In this document: one piece after another, positions 45,759 through 56,821 of the stretch
How positions within the stretch are numbered: position 1 is the first letter of the stretch
Layout of the letters: each line of letters opens with the position of its first letter
From: Liopterus haemorrhoidalis
Lineage: Eukaryota; Arthropoda; Insecta; Coleoptera; Dytiscidae
Reading direction: 5' to 3'
DNA length: 64,000 nt
NCBI GenBank assembly: GCA_963971575.1
Contig: OZ020611.1
Span: forward strand, 205,696,743 to 205,760,742
Program-made: the position numbers and the translations under genes
Notes under the pieces: model-generated
Database searches by the model: none
The model's input: only the letters and a program-made list of their open reading frames with translations
Told to the model about the DNA's origin: nothing

Positions 45759-47894
45759 ATGAGTTTTAGTGATTCTTCGAAACGTAACACACGCGGTAGA
45801 CCTGCAAAGATGACGAACGTTGTGCTTTCAGAAGAACAGTTTCAGACGCTGCTTCAGCAGATAAATAATCGACCGGTCCTTGAACGAACTCCTTCGCCGA
45901 CATTACCACAACAAAATGGGAATTTTGTGAAATGTACTTCTCGGTTTGATGAAGCAAGGGACAGCGATGTCGATGCATTTATATGTGCTATTGAAGTTTT
46001 TAAAGAATGCGCTGATGTTTCTGATGCGAACGCTTTAAGAGGCTTGCCAATGCTATTGACAGGTGATGCTGCTACATGGTGGCTAGGAATCCGTGCGACA
46101 ACTGAGACATGGAATGAAGCCATAAATGCGCTCAAAATCGCATACGGAAGGAAAAGAGCTCCATTTCAAGTTTATCGGGACCTATTTAAACTTGAACAAA
46201 CAGCTGATATGCCAACTGATCGCTTCATCAGCAAATGTCGAGCATTGCTAGCAGAAATTCCCGATAACTTGACGGAAAAGGTTCAAATGGACATGGTATA
46301 TGGACTTATCTATCGGCGCATCAGAAAACATGTGCCTAGGGATAGAGTAAGTACATTTATTGAATTTTTAAGACTAGCACGTACTGTTGAGCAATCTTTT
46401 GAAGACAAGCCGTCCGTACAAATAAAAAATGAATCTCTGCTCGTCAAAGAGAAGGAGAATGAGGACGGAAATCTCAAAAAGAAGATTAAATGCAATTATT
46501 GCAGGAACGTAGGTCACACAGTAGACGACTGCAGGACCCTACAAAATAAAAGAGCTAGACAAAACGATGCCAGCTTAGTTAATAAAACAAGCGTTGTAGA
46601 AACATCTAAGTCTAGTATCAGCTGCTACGGATGCAATTATCCAGGAGTGATACGTGCTAATTGCCCGAAATGTAAATCTGACGAAACAAGTGTCCAGGCC
46701 ACTAGTTTTTATGCAATAACTGACGACACCGTCACGCTACAGCAACCGATTGTTCCAGTCAGAATATTTGAATTTGTGGGTACAGCTATTGCCGATTCAG
46801 GAGCATCTCGTAGTATCATGGGTAGGAACTTGTTTAAAATATTGCAAAATAGGTGCAGATTTGAAACTTCCAACCTAGTCATGACTTTAGCAGATGGAGT
46901 TTCAAAAGAGGTAATGGTGCAAACAGCAAATGTACCAATTACCATTAAGGGAAGATCCGTTCTCAGTAAAATGATAGTGTTGCCAGGTGACAAGGACAAC
47001 CATACCTTGTTAGGCGCTGACGTACTATGCTCGTTAGGAATAGTCTTAGACTTAGCAGATGAGTCGTGGTATTTTCGAGATTCACCGGATGAAATTTATG
47101 CATTTATTGTGAATGATAAACAAGCCATCAATCCAGATATGGCAATGTCAGAGCAAGTAGCTCTCACAGCTATAGATAATACGGAGTTACGTGCCAACGA
47201 AGAAAGTCAAACTATCTTTGAAGTAGGGGGAGAGCCAACTAAGATCATCGAGCACTGTATTATTACTGCTCCAGATCAAGTACCCATCTCAGTACCACCT
47301 TATCGTATGTCTGGCGAAAAGAAGGCAACAGCTTTTGAAACCGCCAAATTACTCATAGAAGAGATCGTTAGCGACAATGAACCTCAGTTCGTTAGCGAAG
47401 TGATACAACAGATGACGCATATCTTACGAATTCAACTGTCATCAATCACTACTGATCATTCAGAAGAAAATGAAATAAAGCGAATCATCCATCGTATTGA
47501 GGCTAAAGAATTATTTGACGATCGACAAAAGAAGTACGCCAATCAGAACCGTCGTCCAGCCCCAAGTTACGAACCTGGTACTCGGGTATTGTTAAAAACG
47601 CATCAACTAAGTTCTGCAAGTAGAGGGATTACTTCCAAGTTGATGCCAAAACGCGACGGCCCATATAAAATCCTGCGGGCTGTGACACCTACAACTTTCG
47701 TAATTGAAGACCCAGATAAACCTGGTCATGTATTAACAAAGGTGCACACTTCGGAAATTGTACCATACTTCGGTAGAATGGACCCAATTTTCCCAGTCAT
47801 TAAGAAGAAGAAAAGAGGGAGACCAAGAAAGACTTCCGCAAATTTACTGGTGCAGTCGCGGGACGCTTCCACGAACCAGAGGGGGAGACTGTAA
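45759..47894 (+). CDS. Fused Gag-Pol frame, 711 codons, with internal in-frame deletions
   Basis: ATG 45759 follows a ~280-base leader. Residues ~1-230 are a gypsy Gag (WWLGI, then the capsid-like block KCRALLAEIPD). A CCHC knuckle lies at ~245 (C-x2-C-x4-H-x4-C) and a second Cys cluster at ~288 (CYGC, NCPKC), in which Val replaces the His. The protease has the catalytic ADSGAS at ~344 and LLGADVL further on. At ~513 VPPYRMS marks the beginning of RT, but after about 20 residues the frame jumps to VSDNEPQF (~537) of the integrase core. A further junction follows near TTDHSEEN; then come GTRVLLKT and the GPYKIL motif (~631) of the integrase C-terminal domain. RT YxDD, RNase H, the integrase zinc finger and the first catalytic Asp are missing. 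There is no stop or frameshift. The stop TAA (47892-47894) lies inside the 3' LTR. The protein could still make Gag and protease. Confidence 0.95.
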   Translation: MSFSDSSKRNTRGRPAKMTNVVLSEEQFQTLLQQINNRPVLERTPSPTLPQQNGNFVKCTSRFDEARDSDVDAFICAIEVFKECADVSDANALRGLPMLLTGDAATWWLGIRATTETWNEAINALKIAYGRKRAPFQVYRDLFKLEQTADMPTDRFISKCRALLAEIPDNLTEKVQMDMVYGLIYRRIRKHVPRDRVSTFIEFLRLARTVEQSFEDKPSVQIKNESLLVKEKENEDGNLKKKIKCNYCRNVGHTVDDCRTLQNKRARQNDASLVNKTSVVETSKSSISCYGCNYPGVIRANCPKCKSDETSVQATSFYAITDDTVTLQQPIVPVRIFEFVGTAIADSGASRSIMGRNLFKILQNRCRFETSNLVMTLADGVSKEVMVQTANVPITIKGRSVLSKMIVLPGDKDNHTLLGADVLCSLGIVLDLADESWYFRDSPDEIYAFIVNDKQAINPDMAMSEQVALTAIDNTELRANEESQTIFEVGGEPTKIIEHCIITAPDQVPISVPPYRMSGEKKATAFETAKLLIEEIVSDNEPQFVSEVIQQMTHILRIQLSSITTDHSEENEIKRIIHRIEAKELFDDRQKKYANQNRRPAPSYEPGTRVLLKTHQLSSASRGITSKLMPKRDGPYKILRAVTPTTFVIEDPDKPGHVLTKVHTSEIVPYFGRMDPIFPVIKKKKRGRPRKTSANLLVQSRDASTNQRGRL
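47878..47889 (+). promoter_or_regulatory. Polypurine tract
   Basis: AGAGGGGGAGAC lies directly before the 3' LTR. Such a purine run primes plus-strand DNA synthesis in LTR retrotransposons. Confidence 0.85.
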
Positions 47895-48125
47895 CACGCT
47901 ACATCTTAAATTTTATATATTTACCGTCTCCTAGCAACGAATGTTTTAGTAATAATAATAGTTGTGATTCTGACAGTTAATTATTGTGTGTTTTGTATAG
48001 TTATATACTGAATTCTTATTGTAAAACTGTTAAAACTTTATAACTGTTTATAATATATATAAATATATGATTATATATTCCAATTTATTAATTAACGGGC
48101 AATATAAATATAGTGCAATTCTATA
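47890..48125 (+). repeat. 3' LTR (236 bp)
   Basis: The same sequence as the 5' LTR except G at 48069 for C. It supplies the stop codon of the gag-pol frame in its first five bases. Confidence 0.96.
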
Positions 48126-48249
48126 GCATGTATTTGATTTTGCTGTTCATAATTAATCAGGTTGCAATGTACGTAGACGAGACATTGACATATAAATAAA
48201 CACGGCAAGGTAAGGATATTCAAATCAGTAAATTTGTGTTTACAGTCTG

Positions 48250-49640
48250 ATCTGTAGGTTCAAAGTTCCTAGACGGAGACATTAACCAGGTTTCTGCTCT
48301 GAGGAGCACGTTCGCGACGATCGTAAGGCAAGACTCAGGATCTGGATGAAAAAAAATCTGGCGAAATAAAGCAAATGTACTTTATTGGGCGCAATTTCAT
48401 GCGATTGTAGAATGTTGGAGATGGGATTGGATATATACAGGTTGATGGGTTTACCTAGTGGTTGAAACATTACGTATCAAAGAGCCCTTTGAGATGCTGT
48501 AGACCTCGTAATACACCAGGTCTGGAATGGAAAGTTTGGACACACAGTCACGATCAATTTCACAAGTCTACACTTTATATTAGAGAAATATACTAACACA
48601 CGATCATCCTTCAGCCGTTCGAATACATTGCCTGATATAGGCCTGTGAATGTAAATGCATGCTTAAAATGCATTCGTATTAAGAATAGTATTAATAAAAT
48701 TATAAACTTAAGGACATTATGGAAAACCAATTAAAACAGATATTGAATATTTTCAGTTTCGTTTTCGTTCTAAAACAAATAAAAGCATATAAGAAATGTC
48801 ATTCCCGTTTCCACTCTTTAAAAAATACTGGCAATATTGTTGTTTTATTTTCGTTTTCGGCTTGATCTCATCCTTGATAAAAATGTAATCAAAATTTCAG
48901 GAGTCAATACTTTTGCCGACTCTCGCCTCCGACTTCTGATTCCTCCAAAAAGCTTCGACTCCTTGAATCCCCATTCACGACTCCCCAACCCTGCTATTAA
49001 CAACGAATATTATAAAAAAACATTTTTTTTTGTTATTTGTATAATATCGCTGTAACGAATCGGTTAGTCCGCCCGAACAAATTATTTACCTAAGACAAAT
49101 TTTCACAAACCATCCGTCGCGAGAAAATCTTTGAAAGAGGCTGCAATCGTTTTTAGGAATTTTAAAGGGTACTTGGCAGTAAAATTTTGTGAGAATTCAG
49201 ATAATAAAATAAAATTAGAAACCTTACGTTTCAGCACGTAACATTAGAAATATATTTTTTATTGTTCATTGTTCAAGGAGACATTTGTTCAGAGTTATTG
49301 TTTAATAACTTTGAACACTAGTATCTTCTTGCACAATGCTTAAACCCTTTTTCCTAGAAAGCCTAACGGTTAGCGTTAACATCTAAGATGTTGAATTCTT
49401 AGAGGCGCTGTTTCGGCATTCTTAATCTTTTCATTATTTTAATACCTATATTTTAATCTTTCAAATTTACTCTTGTAAAAAGTAGATTAATTCATTAATT
49501 TTAAACCGTCTTACTTAACGTGTGTAAACCTTCACCTTTAAAAACTTAAGTGGACAGCTAAGATCCAGACTAATTACAAGATGCCTGAACAGTTGGTTGG
49601 TAAGTACTAATACATTTAATTCACATATCGTAATGATGAT
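48250..49640. other. Spacer, no gene seen
   Basis: No recognised ORF. The 48260-48480 stretch is somewhat GC-richer (ACGTTCGCGACGATCGTAAG) but matches nothing I know. Confidence 0.4.
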
Positions 49641-49643
49641 CGA

Positions 49644-50332
<689 letters not shown>

Positions 50333-50779
50333 TCGGTAAAAATTGTAGCCAAACGGCTAAACTTAGAGAGTTAAAATTTGGCATGCTTGTACAACTTTTT
50401 GACCCGCACATAGAAAAAATACTAAAACATCTAAAAAACATATCCCCCTAAAAATATAAACAAATATGTGCTCAACGAAAAAAAAAAATATCTTTTTATT
50501 ATTCTGAGTAGGGTATCAAATGAAAGCCCTTAGTACGTGGATTAACGATCAAAATTTTATTTTTGCAAAATAAATTATTTTGACGCGATTTTTGTCAAAA
50601 TTGTGCAAAAAAATTTTTGTCCCACACCCTGTAGCCCAGATGGTTTAAACTAAAAATCTGAAAAAATTCTAAGTAATGTATATTGGTGTGAACCGGAATA
50701 GTACAACAGGAATTTTTGATCAGATTATGTTTTCGGAAAATAATGCATTTTTTGGGTTTTTAACCAAAATATCTTAAAT

Positions 50780-50900
50780 ATTTAATTCGCTATGTAACCA
50801 AGTTGATACGTCAGCACTCATAGGGATGTGCGTTTAGTCATTGGTTTTCTAATTTTTCAAACAGGTAACTTGCAAACTATAGTTCGAATACTGTCAATTT
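50780..50900 (+). ncRNA. Degenerate tRNA-like module in family 1 copy E
   Basis: ATAGTTCGAATACTG near 50880-50894 resembles a B box with T-arm (GGTTCGAATCC). The upstream A box is not clear. The position, just before a T-rich tract, equals that of the modules in copies B and F. Confidence 0.3.
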
Positions 50901-51330
50901 TAGTTTTTTTTTGTTTTTTTTTTTGCAGTTTTCTTTTGCTTGAATTATTTTGTCAAAATTCTAGTTATATTTTGGTAAATGTTGCATTTAATTTTTAAAA
51001 GTGTAAATTTAATAACCAGTGGGAAGTGTTGAAATTATAATTTAATTCTGTTTGATGTATACGAAATCAGAGGGCGGGGCTAATGATTTAAGCAACCAAT
51101 AGAAGCCATAGGCGCAATTTTCAAAATCTTAATGAACCTTGCTATGTAAAAAAAATACTGCACATATTTAGAAACTTAAATAATGGTATTAGGCATTCGA
51201 ATTAAAATTCATAAAAAATATTTTGACATAAAATTTGTTTTGGTATCCCAAATAATCGTCATTCAGTTATTAAATACCTGCAAAATCCTGAAATGTGTGA
51301 AAATTCACACTTCACATCAATTTTTTTTAT

Positions 51331-52012
51331 GTTCAATTTGATTCTTTGATAAATTATTCTCTAACAAGGGTGTCAAATTGTTCATTATCCAATGAAAAGG
51401 ATTTTATTTGAAAACTAAGAACTGTTTACGAACAAAATAAATCAAAGTGAATGCATTGAAACCTAAATAAATTGTGTAGTTGGTATATTCTTTCCTACAA
51501 TGCGAATGACGTAATTCCCTATTTCCACAGCAGCAAAACTGCATCAGGAATTGATTGGTTATTTATCTATGCGGAATTGACGCGGATTATATATCGCGGT
51601 CAACCAGAGTCCATATTTTATCCAGGACATCATTTTGAAAAGCTTACGTGGGATTTGCCGATTTTGTTAAAGTAATATTGTACTTCTGTTGTCAGTAAAG
51701 ACTTGATTTAAATAAATCAGTTATAGAAGTATATAAATAATTGAAAATGAAACAGAACAATGGATTAAATAGTCTTCATCAGATTAGTAAAAATAAAAAT
51801 ATATAAAAATATTTTATCCCAGCTACAGTTCATGTCAGCTTAGAATACTGTAAGAAGATAGGAGCTGTTTGTACTTGCTTCTGATTGGTTTAGAACAGCG
51901 GTTCCCAACGGGTGTTCTACGAAACCCTAGGGTTCCGTCAAAAAAAATTAGGATTCTATGTAAAATTCACTATTTCACATTGAAAATTATCCTATTACTG
52001 TAATTTTCCTCA
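51331..52012. other. Spacer with a hAT-like terminus
   Basis: CAGCGGTTCCCAACGGGTG at 51896 followed by GAAACCCTAGGGTTCCG is like the end of a hAT element (CAGTGGTTCCCAACC). No partner end was found, and the mariner at 52015 lies just to its right. A 67-codon ORF at 51472-51675 has no motif. Confidence 0.4.
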
Positions 52013-52014
52013 TA

Positions 52015-53311
52015 CGAGGGTTACCTTTTATGTTTTTACAAACGACCACTAGATGGCAATATTGAAATGTGTCATTACTATATTCGTAAAATTTGACAAT
52101 TGTTATGGTGAAATCAGTGGCAGCTTATATATTGACCAATTAGTTTGTTGACAGTAAGCGCTTAAAAAAACAAGTTTGTGAAAAAATTTACACTCGTGAA
52201 GATTTTTGTTGGATTATTTTTTTTCGATTTTAGTAAAGGCCTAACTTCGTTGATTCGCTTAGATGCTTAGAATGCGTAGATTCGCTTCGTTCAACTTTTG
52301 GTAATGAAACACCATCAGAAAAGACTGTTTACAATTGGTTTGCAGAATTTCGACGTGGTCGTGCGTCCGTCAGTGATGAATCTCGTGAAGGTCGACTAAA
52401 ATCGGTTGTGATTCAAAAAAACATCGATGCTGTGATCAAAATGATTGAAGAAGATCGGCATGTGACTTACCGTGAGATAGAGGCATCCTCTGACATATCG
52501 CAAACTGCAATACATTCGATTTTGCATGAAGCTGTGAAAAAGATCTCTCTCCGATGGATTCCGCATAATTTGACCGAAGCTCAAAAAAAGGCTCGTGTTG
52601 ATTGGTGTAAGGAAATGCTAAAAAACCTTAACCTAGGCACTGCAAAATCTGCATACAACATCCTTACAGGTGACGAAACATGGATTTATTCATATGAACC
52701 GGAAACTAAGCAACAATTCACTGTTTGGTTCTACCAAGGTGAACCGAAATCCAAAAAAGTTGTTCGTTCACGAAGCACTTCCAAGAAAGTGATCGCTTAT
52801 TTCTTCGGTTGTACTGGACATTTCGCAACCATTCTTTTAGAGGATCGGAGAACAGTTAATGCTGAATGGTATACAACAATTTGTTTGCCAGAAGTCATCT
52901 ACAAAATCAGGAAAAACAACCAAAAACGTCGCATCATTCTTCATCATGACAATGCAAGCTCCCACACAGCAAGTCAAACAATTGATTATTTGAAGGAGAA
53001 AAACATCGAATTAATGTCTCATTGCCCGTATTCACCTGATTTATCTCCTAACGACTTTTCTTTTTGGTTCCCCAATGTCAAACAAAAAATTTGTGGCCAG
53101 CGATTTTCATCACCTCAATAAGGTGTTGAAGCCTTCGAAAAACATGTTTTTGAGATATCAACTTCAGAGAGAAATTTTTTTTTCGAGAACTTCTTTGAAC
53201 GCATGCAAAAGTGTAAAAATTAAAGGCCAATATTTGGAAAAGCAATAAAACAGTTTGTTCCGAAAATAATATTTTCTTTCTTTTTTGTAAAAACTTAAAA
53301 GGCAGCACTCG
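52015..53311 (+). mobile_element. mariner element, nearly full length (1.3 kb)
   Basis: The terminal inverted repeat starts CGAGGGTTACCTTTTATG with TTTTTAC on the left; the right end inverted is CGAGTGCTGCCTTTTAAG with TTTTTAC. TA lies at 52013-52014; the corresponding base pair on the right has changed to CA. The length of 1297 bp is normal for mariner. The transposase inside is damaged, so the copy is non-autonomous. Confidence 0.92.
52294..53121 (+). pseudogene. mariner transposase (DD34D), N-terminus disrupted
   Basis: An open frame from about 52294 reads TFGNETPSEKTVYNWFAEFR (HTH), VTYREIEASSDISQTAIHSI, WIPHNLTEAQKKARVDWC, then ILTGDETWIYSYEPETKQQF (first Asp), ILHHDNASSHTASQT (second Asp) and YSPDLSPNDFSFW (third Asp). 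The last two catalytic Asp are separated by 34 residues, which defines DD34D mariners. Upstream, a ~44-base insertion (52245-52290) containing GATTCGCTT repeats breaks the link with the start codon region (about 52190). The expected FLF after the third Asp is changed to SFW, and the frame ends early after RFSSPQ (TAA 53119-53121); C-terminal residues are readable beyond it. Confidence 0.92.
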
Positions 53312-53560
53312 CATAATTTATACTTTCAACTAATTTAAAGTAATTACTATAACCATATTCTACTATAGCAAATAAGAAATAAATTAATACATTATGTTTT
53401 AGACAGTTTTTTCACAACAAAATATTTTCGAAGAGATGCAGTGCTTTTTGATTATTGTTGGAGTTCCCACATCTTCATGAATCCATACACGACTCTGTTG
53501 GTGTGTAAGTACGTCAAAAAAAAAGAACAAAATTACGGTAACTGTCACAATAAAAAAAAA
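53312..53560. other. Short spacer, no gene seen
   Basis: AT-rich sequence without a recognisable feature. Confidence 0.4.
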
Positions 53561-53564
53561 AAAA

Positions 53565-53990
53565 TGTTCGCCACTATTTACGAGTTTTGAAGTTTCATGG
53601 CAAATTCGTCCACGGTTCGCTTTTTAGATATTAAAAATCTGGTGTAACACACAACGACTGACAACTTTTTTAAAAGTAGGTGATGATTCTGTTAATAGTT
53701 GAGGATGAAATCTTAAGTTTATGCTCTATTACCGTAAATGTCTTTATTGTCTTATTCAATTATCTTCTTAACAGCAATGTTTTTTCTTGGTAACAGTAGT
53801 AGGAGGGCATCTTGCTCCTTTTTGATGTTAAACAGAATTCCTGTTCATTAAAATTCCTTGTACCAGCGGTAAATTGTAGCAAAGAAGGCGCTTGTTCACT
53901 AAAGACTAAATCTAAACATTCCTTGCGCTCATAAGACCTTAAATCTTTTTTTAAATTATAATAAATCATGATTCGAAAAAATGCTTTCTG
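53565..53990 (-). pseudogene. Old mariner-type transposase, N-terminal region
   Basis: The minus strand reads MIYYNLKKDLRSYERKECLD, then LVFSEQAPSL and, in another frame, TIYRWYKEF. More decayed pieces follow, resembling the K-x-I-x-EDxxxTYxxIE block and a W-x-PHNL region. The order equals the N-terminal HTH region of mariner transposases (FGDxAPSxxTVYxWxxEF). Several frameshifts and stops mark it as old. It is distinct from the neighbouring mariner. Confidence 0.6.
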
Positions 53991-55550
53991 GCTAATTCCA
54001 TATTTTCACACACAACAATACCTTAAAAATAATTCTAACTAACCTAATTTTTAAAACTTAATTTCAAATGATACAAAAAATTATATTGCTACTTTTGATG
54101 GAAATCAAAAGTCTACTTGACTTTCTTATTCTCAATCATTCTAACGTGATCGTCGTATCAACATAAGCAGCTTCGCACTTGTGGAATGGTGATTTCACCG
54201 AAGCCAACAAAACTAGAAGAGAAGAAGTTAAAATTTAACAAAGCACAGGAATTAAATATAGAGATCATTTAATAACCAGACCATACTTTCTACGTAATAA
54301 AGAAAGAAGTAAACAACATGAACTGAATAAAATTAATGTACTTTGTCTTGACAAACTAAGCGTTTACTATTCGTTATTTTTCATACAAATCTTGATTAGT
54401 TGTTTTGCATTGCAAGTCTTGAAACAAGATTGATTTCACTAGGATTGTAAACTAAATAAGTACAAGTTTGTTGCACGAATGACCTAGAAATGAATTTCAG
54501 GAACTGCAGTTCTATATATATTGCATTGTTTTTTTCATTTTAAAAGTTCTTTTATTATTAGTTCGAAGCAATGGCGGTTCGTGTAAACCTCTAATGGAGA
54601 TGCTGCAGCCTGTGGCGTAGTTTCAAATGTAGCCCCCCAGCATAACTTGTGCCCCAAGACTGGTAGCCCCTCACCGAAACGCAGGTCCTACGCCCCGTAC
54701 TAACTACGGCGCTGTAACCAGAAGTATAATTGAGATTTTTTTTCGAGAAACTGTATTATTTTTAAGATGGACTTAATTTTTTTAACGACATATACGTTTA
54801 CGAATAAAACCATGTAAAATACAGAAATATAACATTTTAACTAGCTGGTGTACCCGTACTTCGTACGGTTCTTCTAAGGTACATTCAACTTCGGGTGTTA
54901 GATCACTAATACACAGCGGCGGCGCTAGACCAATCGTGGCCGTCGGCGAAGTTAGCTTTGCGAGGCCCCTTTCATTTCTCAGTAAAAAAAAAAAAAAAAA
55001 CGATAGTAAAAACAAACCTTGATTTGGCCTAGTCTTCTGGCTTGACTTTTTAGCCACTAAACACTATATTTTATATAAAGTTATAAACACAACTCATAAC
55101 TAACATAAACACATATAGGTATTATGATTATTTATTTTCGTGGTTAATTTTTCTTATATTTTTATTTTCTTTTAAATTATCTTTCACCTACTAAGCCATT
55201 TTTAATAGAGATTATTTCGAATGGGAAATATTATTTTTCAATATTTGCAGACTCGATTTTCATTTTTAAACAGTGAATTTTGAATCTATAAGTTTTTATG
55301 CACAATATATAGAATAAGATTAATATTTAGAAAACGTAATTTATTTAAAGTTGAAGTAATAGAATCCAATGATAAAACCAACAAATATACAAATAAACAT
55401 ATTTTTGTCCAGCAAAGCGAAATGAGAAATGTAAAAATATCATAAGTCATAATTAATATATAATATTTAAAGTTTCAATAACTTGTAAAATTTTTGCGAG
55501 GCCCTTTCAAGCGCGAGGCCGTCGGCAGTCGTTGATGTCGCCGACGTCTA
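53991..55550. other. Spacer with fragments of terminal repeats
   Basis: No gene is recognised. GCAATGGCGGTTCGTGTAAA at about 54569 resembles the end of the hAT at 56071. A GC-rich block at 54611-54720 (GCCTGTGGCGTAG, TACGCCCCGTAC) and CTAGCTGGTGTACCCGTAC at about 54841 look like pieces of other dispersed repeats. GGCCGTCGGCGAAG and GAGGCCGTCGGCAGTCG occur at about 54939 and 55515. Confidence 0.35.
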
Positions 55551-55551
55551 A

Positions 55552-56005
55552 AGCCTGGAACAGAATACACAGCGCGCTACGCCATCAGCGCGCCGTCATT
55601 TGCGACAGCGTTGCGTTAGCGCCGTTGAGAATTTTCGCCTGCACACAATGCAATAATTTTTAACGCCGTCAAGTGTCACTTGACAACCTATATCTGTACT
55701 TATACGTGCGCTTTCTTTTATTAAAAGTATAATGGATGATGAAGACTTGTGTGTGATGTTATTTATGTTGTATGCAAGTTATTTATACATACAAACACTT
55801 TACCATTCAGTAAAAACTAAGGTTAGGTGTTCTGCGTCAACGTTCAACGGCGTTAAAAGTTGGAAGTTGACGAACATTCAGGCCATAGGACGTTGTCCAT
55901 TCTGTGCACTTGCGTACGACAGCTTGGTTTTAACTTTCTTCTGGCAGATAGCGCCGTACGAACGCCGTTAACGCGGCGTAGAACTCGTTGCATTCTGTTC
56001 CCCAC
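55552..56005. mobile_element. 454-bp Harbinger-like deletion derivative
   Basis: The left end AGCCTGGAACAGAATACA and, inverted, the right end GTGGGGAACAGAATGCAACG share GGAACAGAATRCA, with CTACGCC following in both. TAA precedes the left end and TTA follows the right end. Inside, ATG 55732 starts MDDEDLCVMLFMLYASYLY, which resembles the acidic-hydrophobic start of Harbinger transposases (compare the element at 42.5 kb). It then loses similarity. GC-rich palindromic words such as AACGCCGTTAACGCGGCG lie near both ends. Confidence 0.65.
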
Positions 56006-56070
56006 TTAACGCCGTCACTACTAATACACTTTGCCCAAGTGAATTACCTTAAACCTGGAGTTCATTTGAC

Positions 56071-56728
56071 CAGTGGCGGCTCGTGATTTGAGATCGCGGA
56101 GGTGCTGCAACTTTCGAAATTTACAAACACATCATACATGCGTGTTTGATAAAATTTCAAAGTTACAGTCAAAATTTAAAAAAATTAAATAAATAAACAT
56201 GAAAAAATATAGTTTATTATCCATAAATTTACATTTCGGTATATTCCAAAATTACTTAAAAATAAAATCCATTCTTCTCGTCTTATTTCTAGCGAAAAGG
56301 TCAATAACATTTTCTTTGATGTCTGTGCGACTGTTGAGTATTTTTTTCTCAGTTAAAATCATTGCAAGTGCATTTAACCAATCCTTATTCATTACTACAC
56401 TACAAACTTAGCAAAGGAACTGCTTGATGCACAGTGCCGTATTACGTATGTCACTGCGAGTGTAAATGCTTGCGCGCGCATCAATATACATACGTCATAT
56501 TGTTATATGATATGACACTGTGAAAAACACAGTTCAGCTAGCGTTCTTCGCTCTTCTTAGTGCTGCAGGGCGGTTTACATGCTGCTTGCAAAATGTATTT
56601 TTATTTTATTTTTTATACAAAATAAAGACTATAAACAATTGTTGATGATAAAATTAATTATTACAAGCAAATATGAATAAATTAATAAATATTCCAGTTC
56701 CGCAGTGCCTATACACGAGCCGCCCCTG
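56071..56728. mobile_element. 658-bp hAT element with 8-bp TSD
   Basis: Ends are CAGTGGCGGCTCGTGATTTG and, inverted, CAGGGGCGGCTCGTGTATAG. The 8-bp duplication is CATTTGAC (56063-56070) against CGTTTGAC (56729-56736), seven of eight. It contains a hAT transposase C-terminus on the minus strand. Deletion has removed the rest. Confidence 0.9.
56207..56391 (-). pseudogene. hAT transposase C-terminal tail
   Basis: The minus strand reads NKDWLNALAMILTEKKILNS, then ENVIDLFARNKTRRMDFIL and stop about 15 codons later. The pattern L-x-ALxxL, DLFAxxKxRRMxFIL matches the last residues of hAT transposases of the TTF/52-kDa-repressor-like group, directly after the dimerisation core. Confidence 0.7.
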
Positions 56729-56821
56729 CGTTTGACCTTCAATTAAATCGAGATTTATGATCGTTTATATGCAGGCGTAAAGTACTGCGTTTTCCTAACT
56801 CTGGGAGTAAAAGTGCATGTA

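Larger units (their letters stand above)
45242..48125 (+). mobile_element. Young gypsy-type LTR retrotransposon, internally deleted
   Basis: A complete element with two LTRs, a primer-binding site, one long gag-pol frame and a polypurine tract, flanked by the 4-bp duplication GCAT (45238-45241 and 48126-48129). Gypsy (Ty3-type) elements make a 4-6 bp duplication. The LTRs differ at a single position by my reading (45421 C, 48069 G), so insertion was recent. The element is only 2.88 kb against roughly 5 kb for an intact one, because RT, RNase H and much of integrase have been deleted. It inserted into a minus-strand LINE. It must depend on a helper element for mobility. Confidence 0.95.

Noticed and set aside
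51760..51800. Another hammerhead-like core (inverted CTGATGAAGACT)
   Set aside because: The GAAA box and a pairable stem II are missing.
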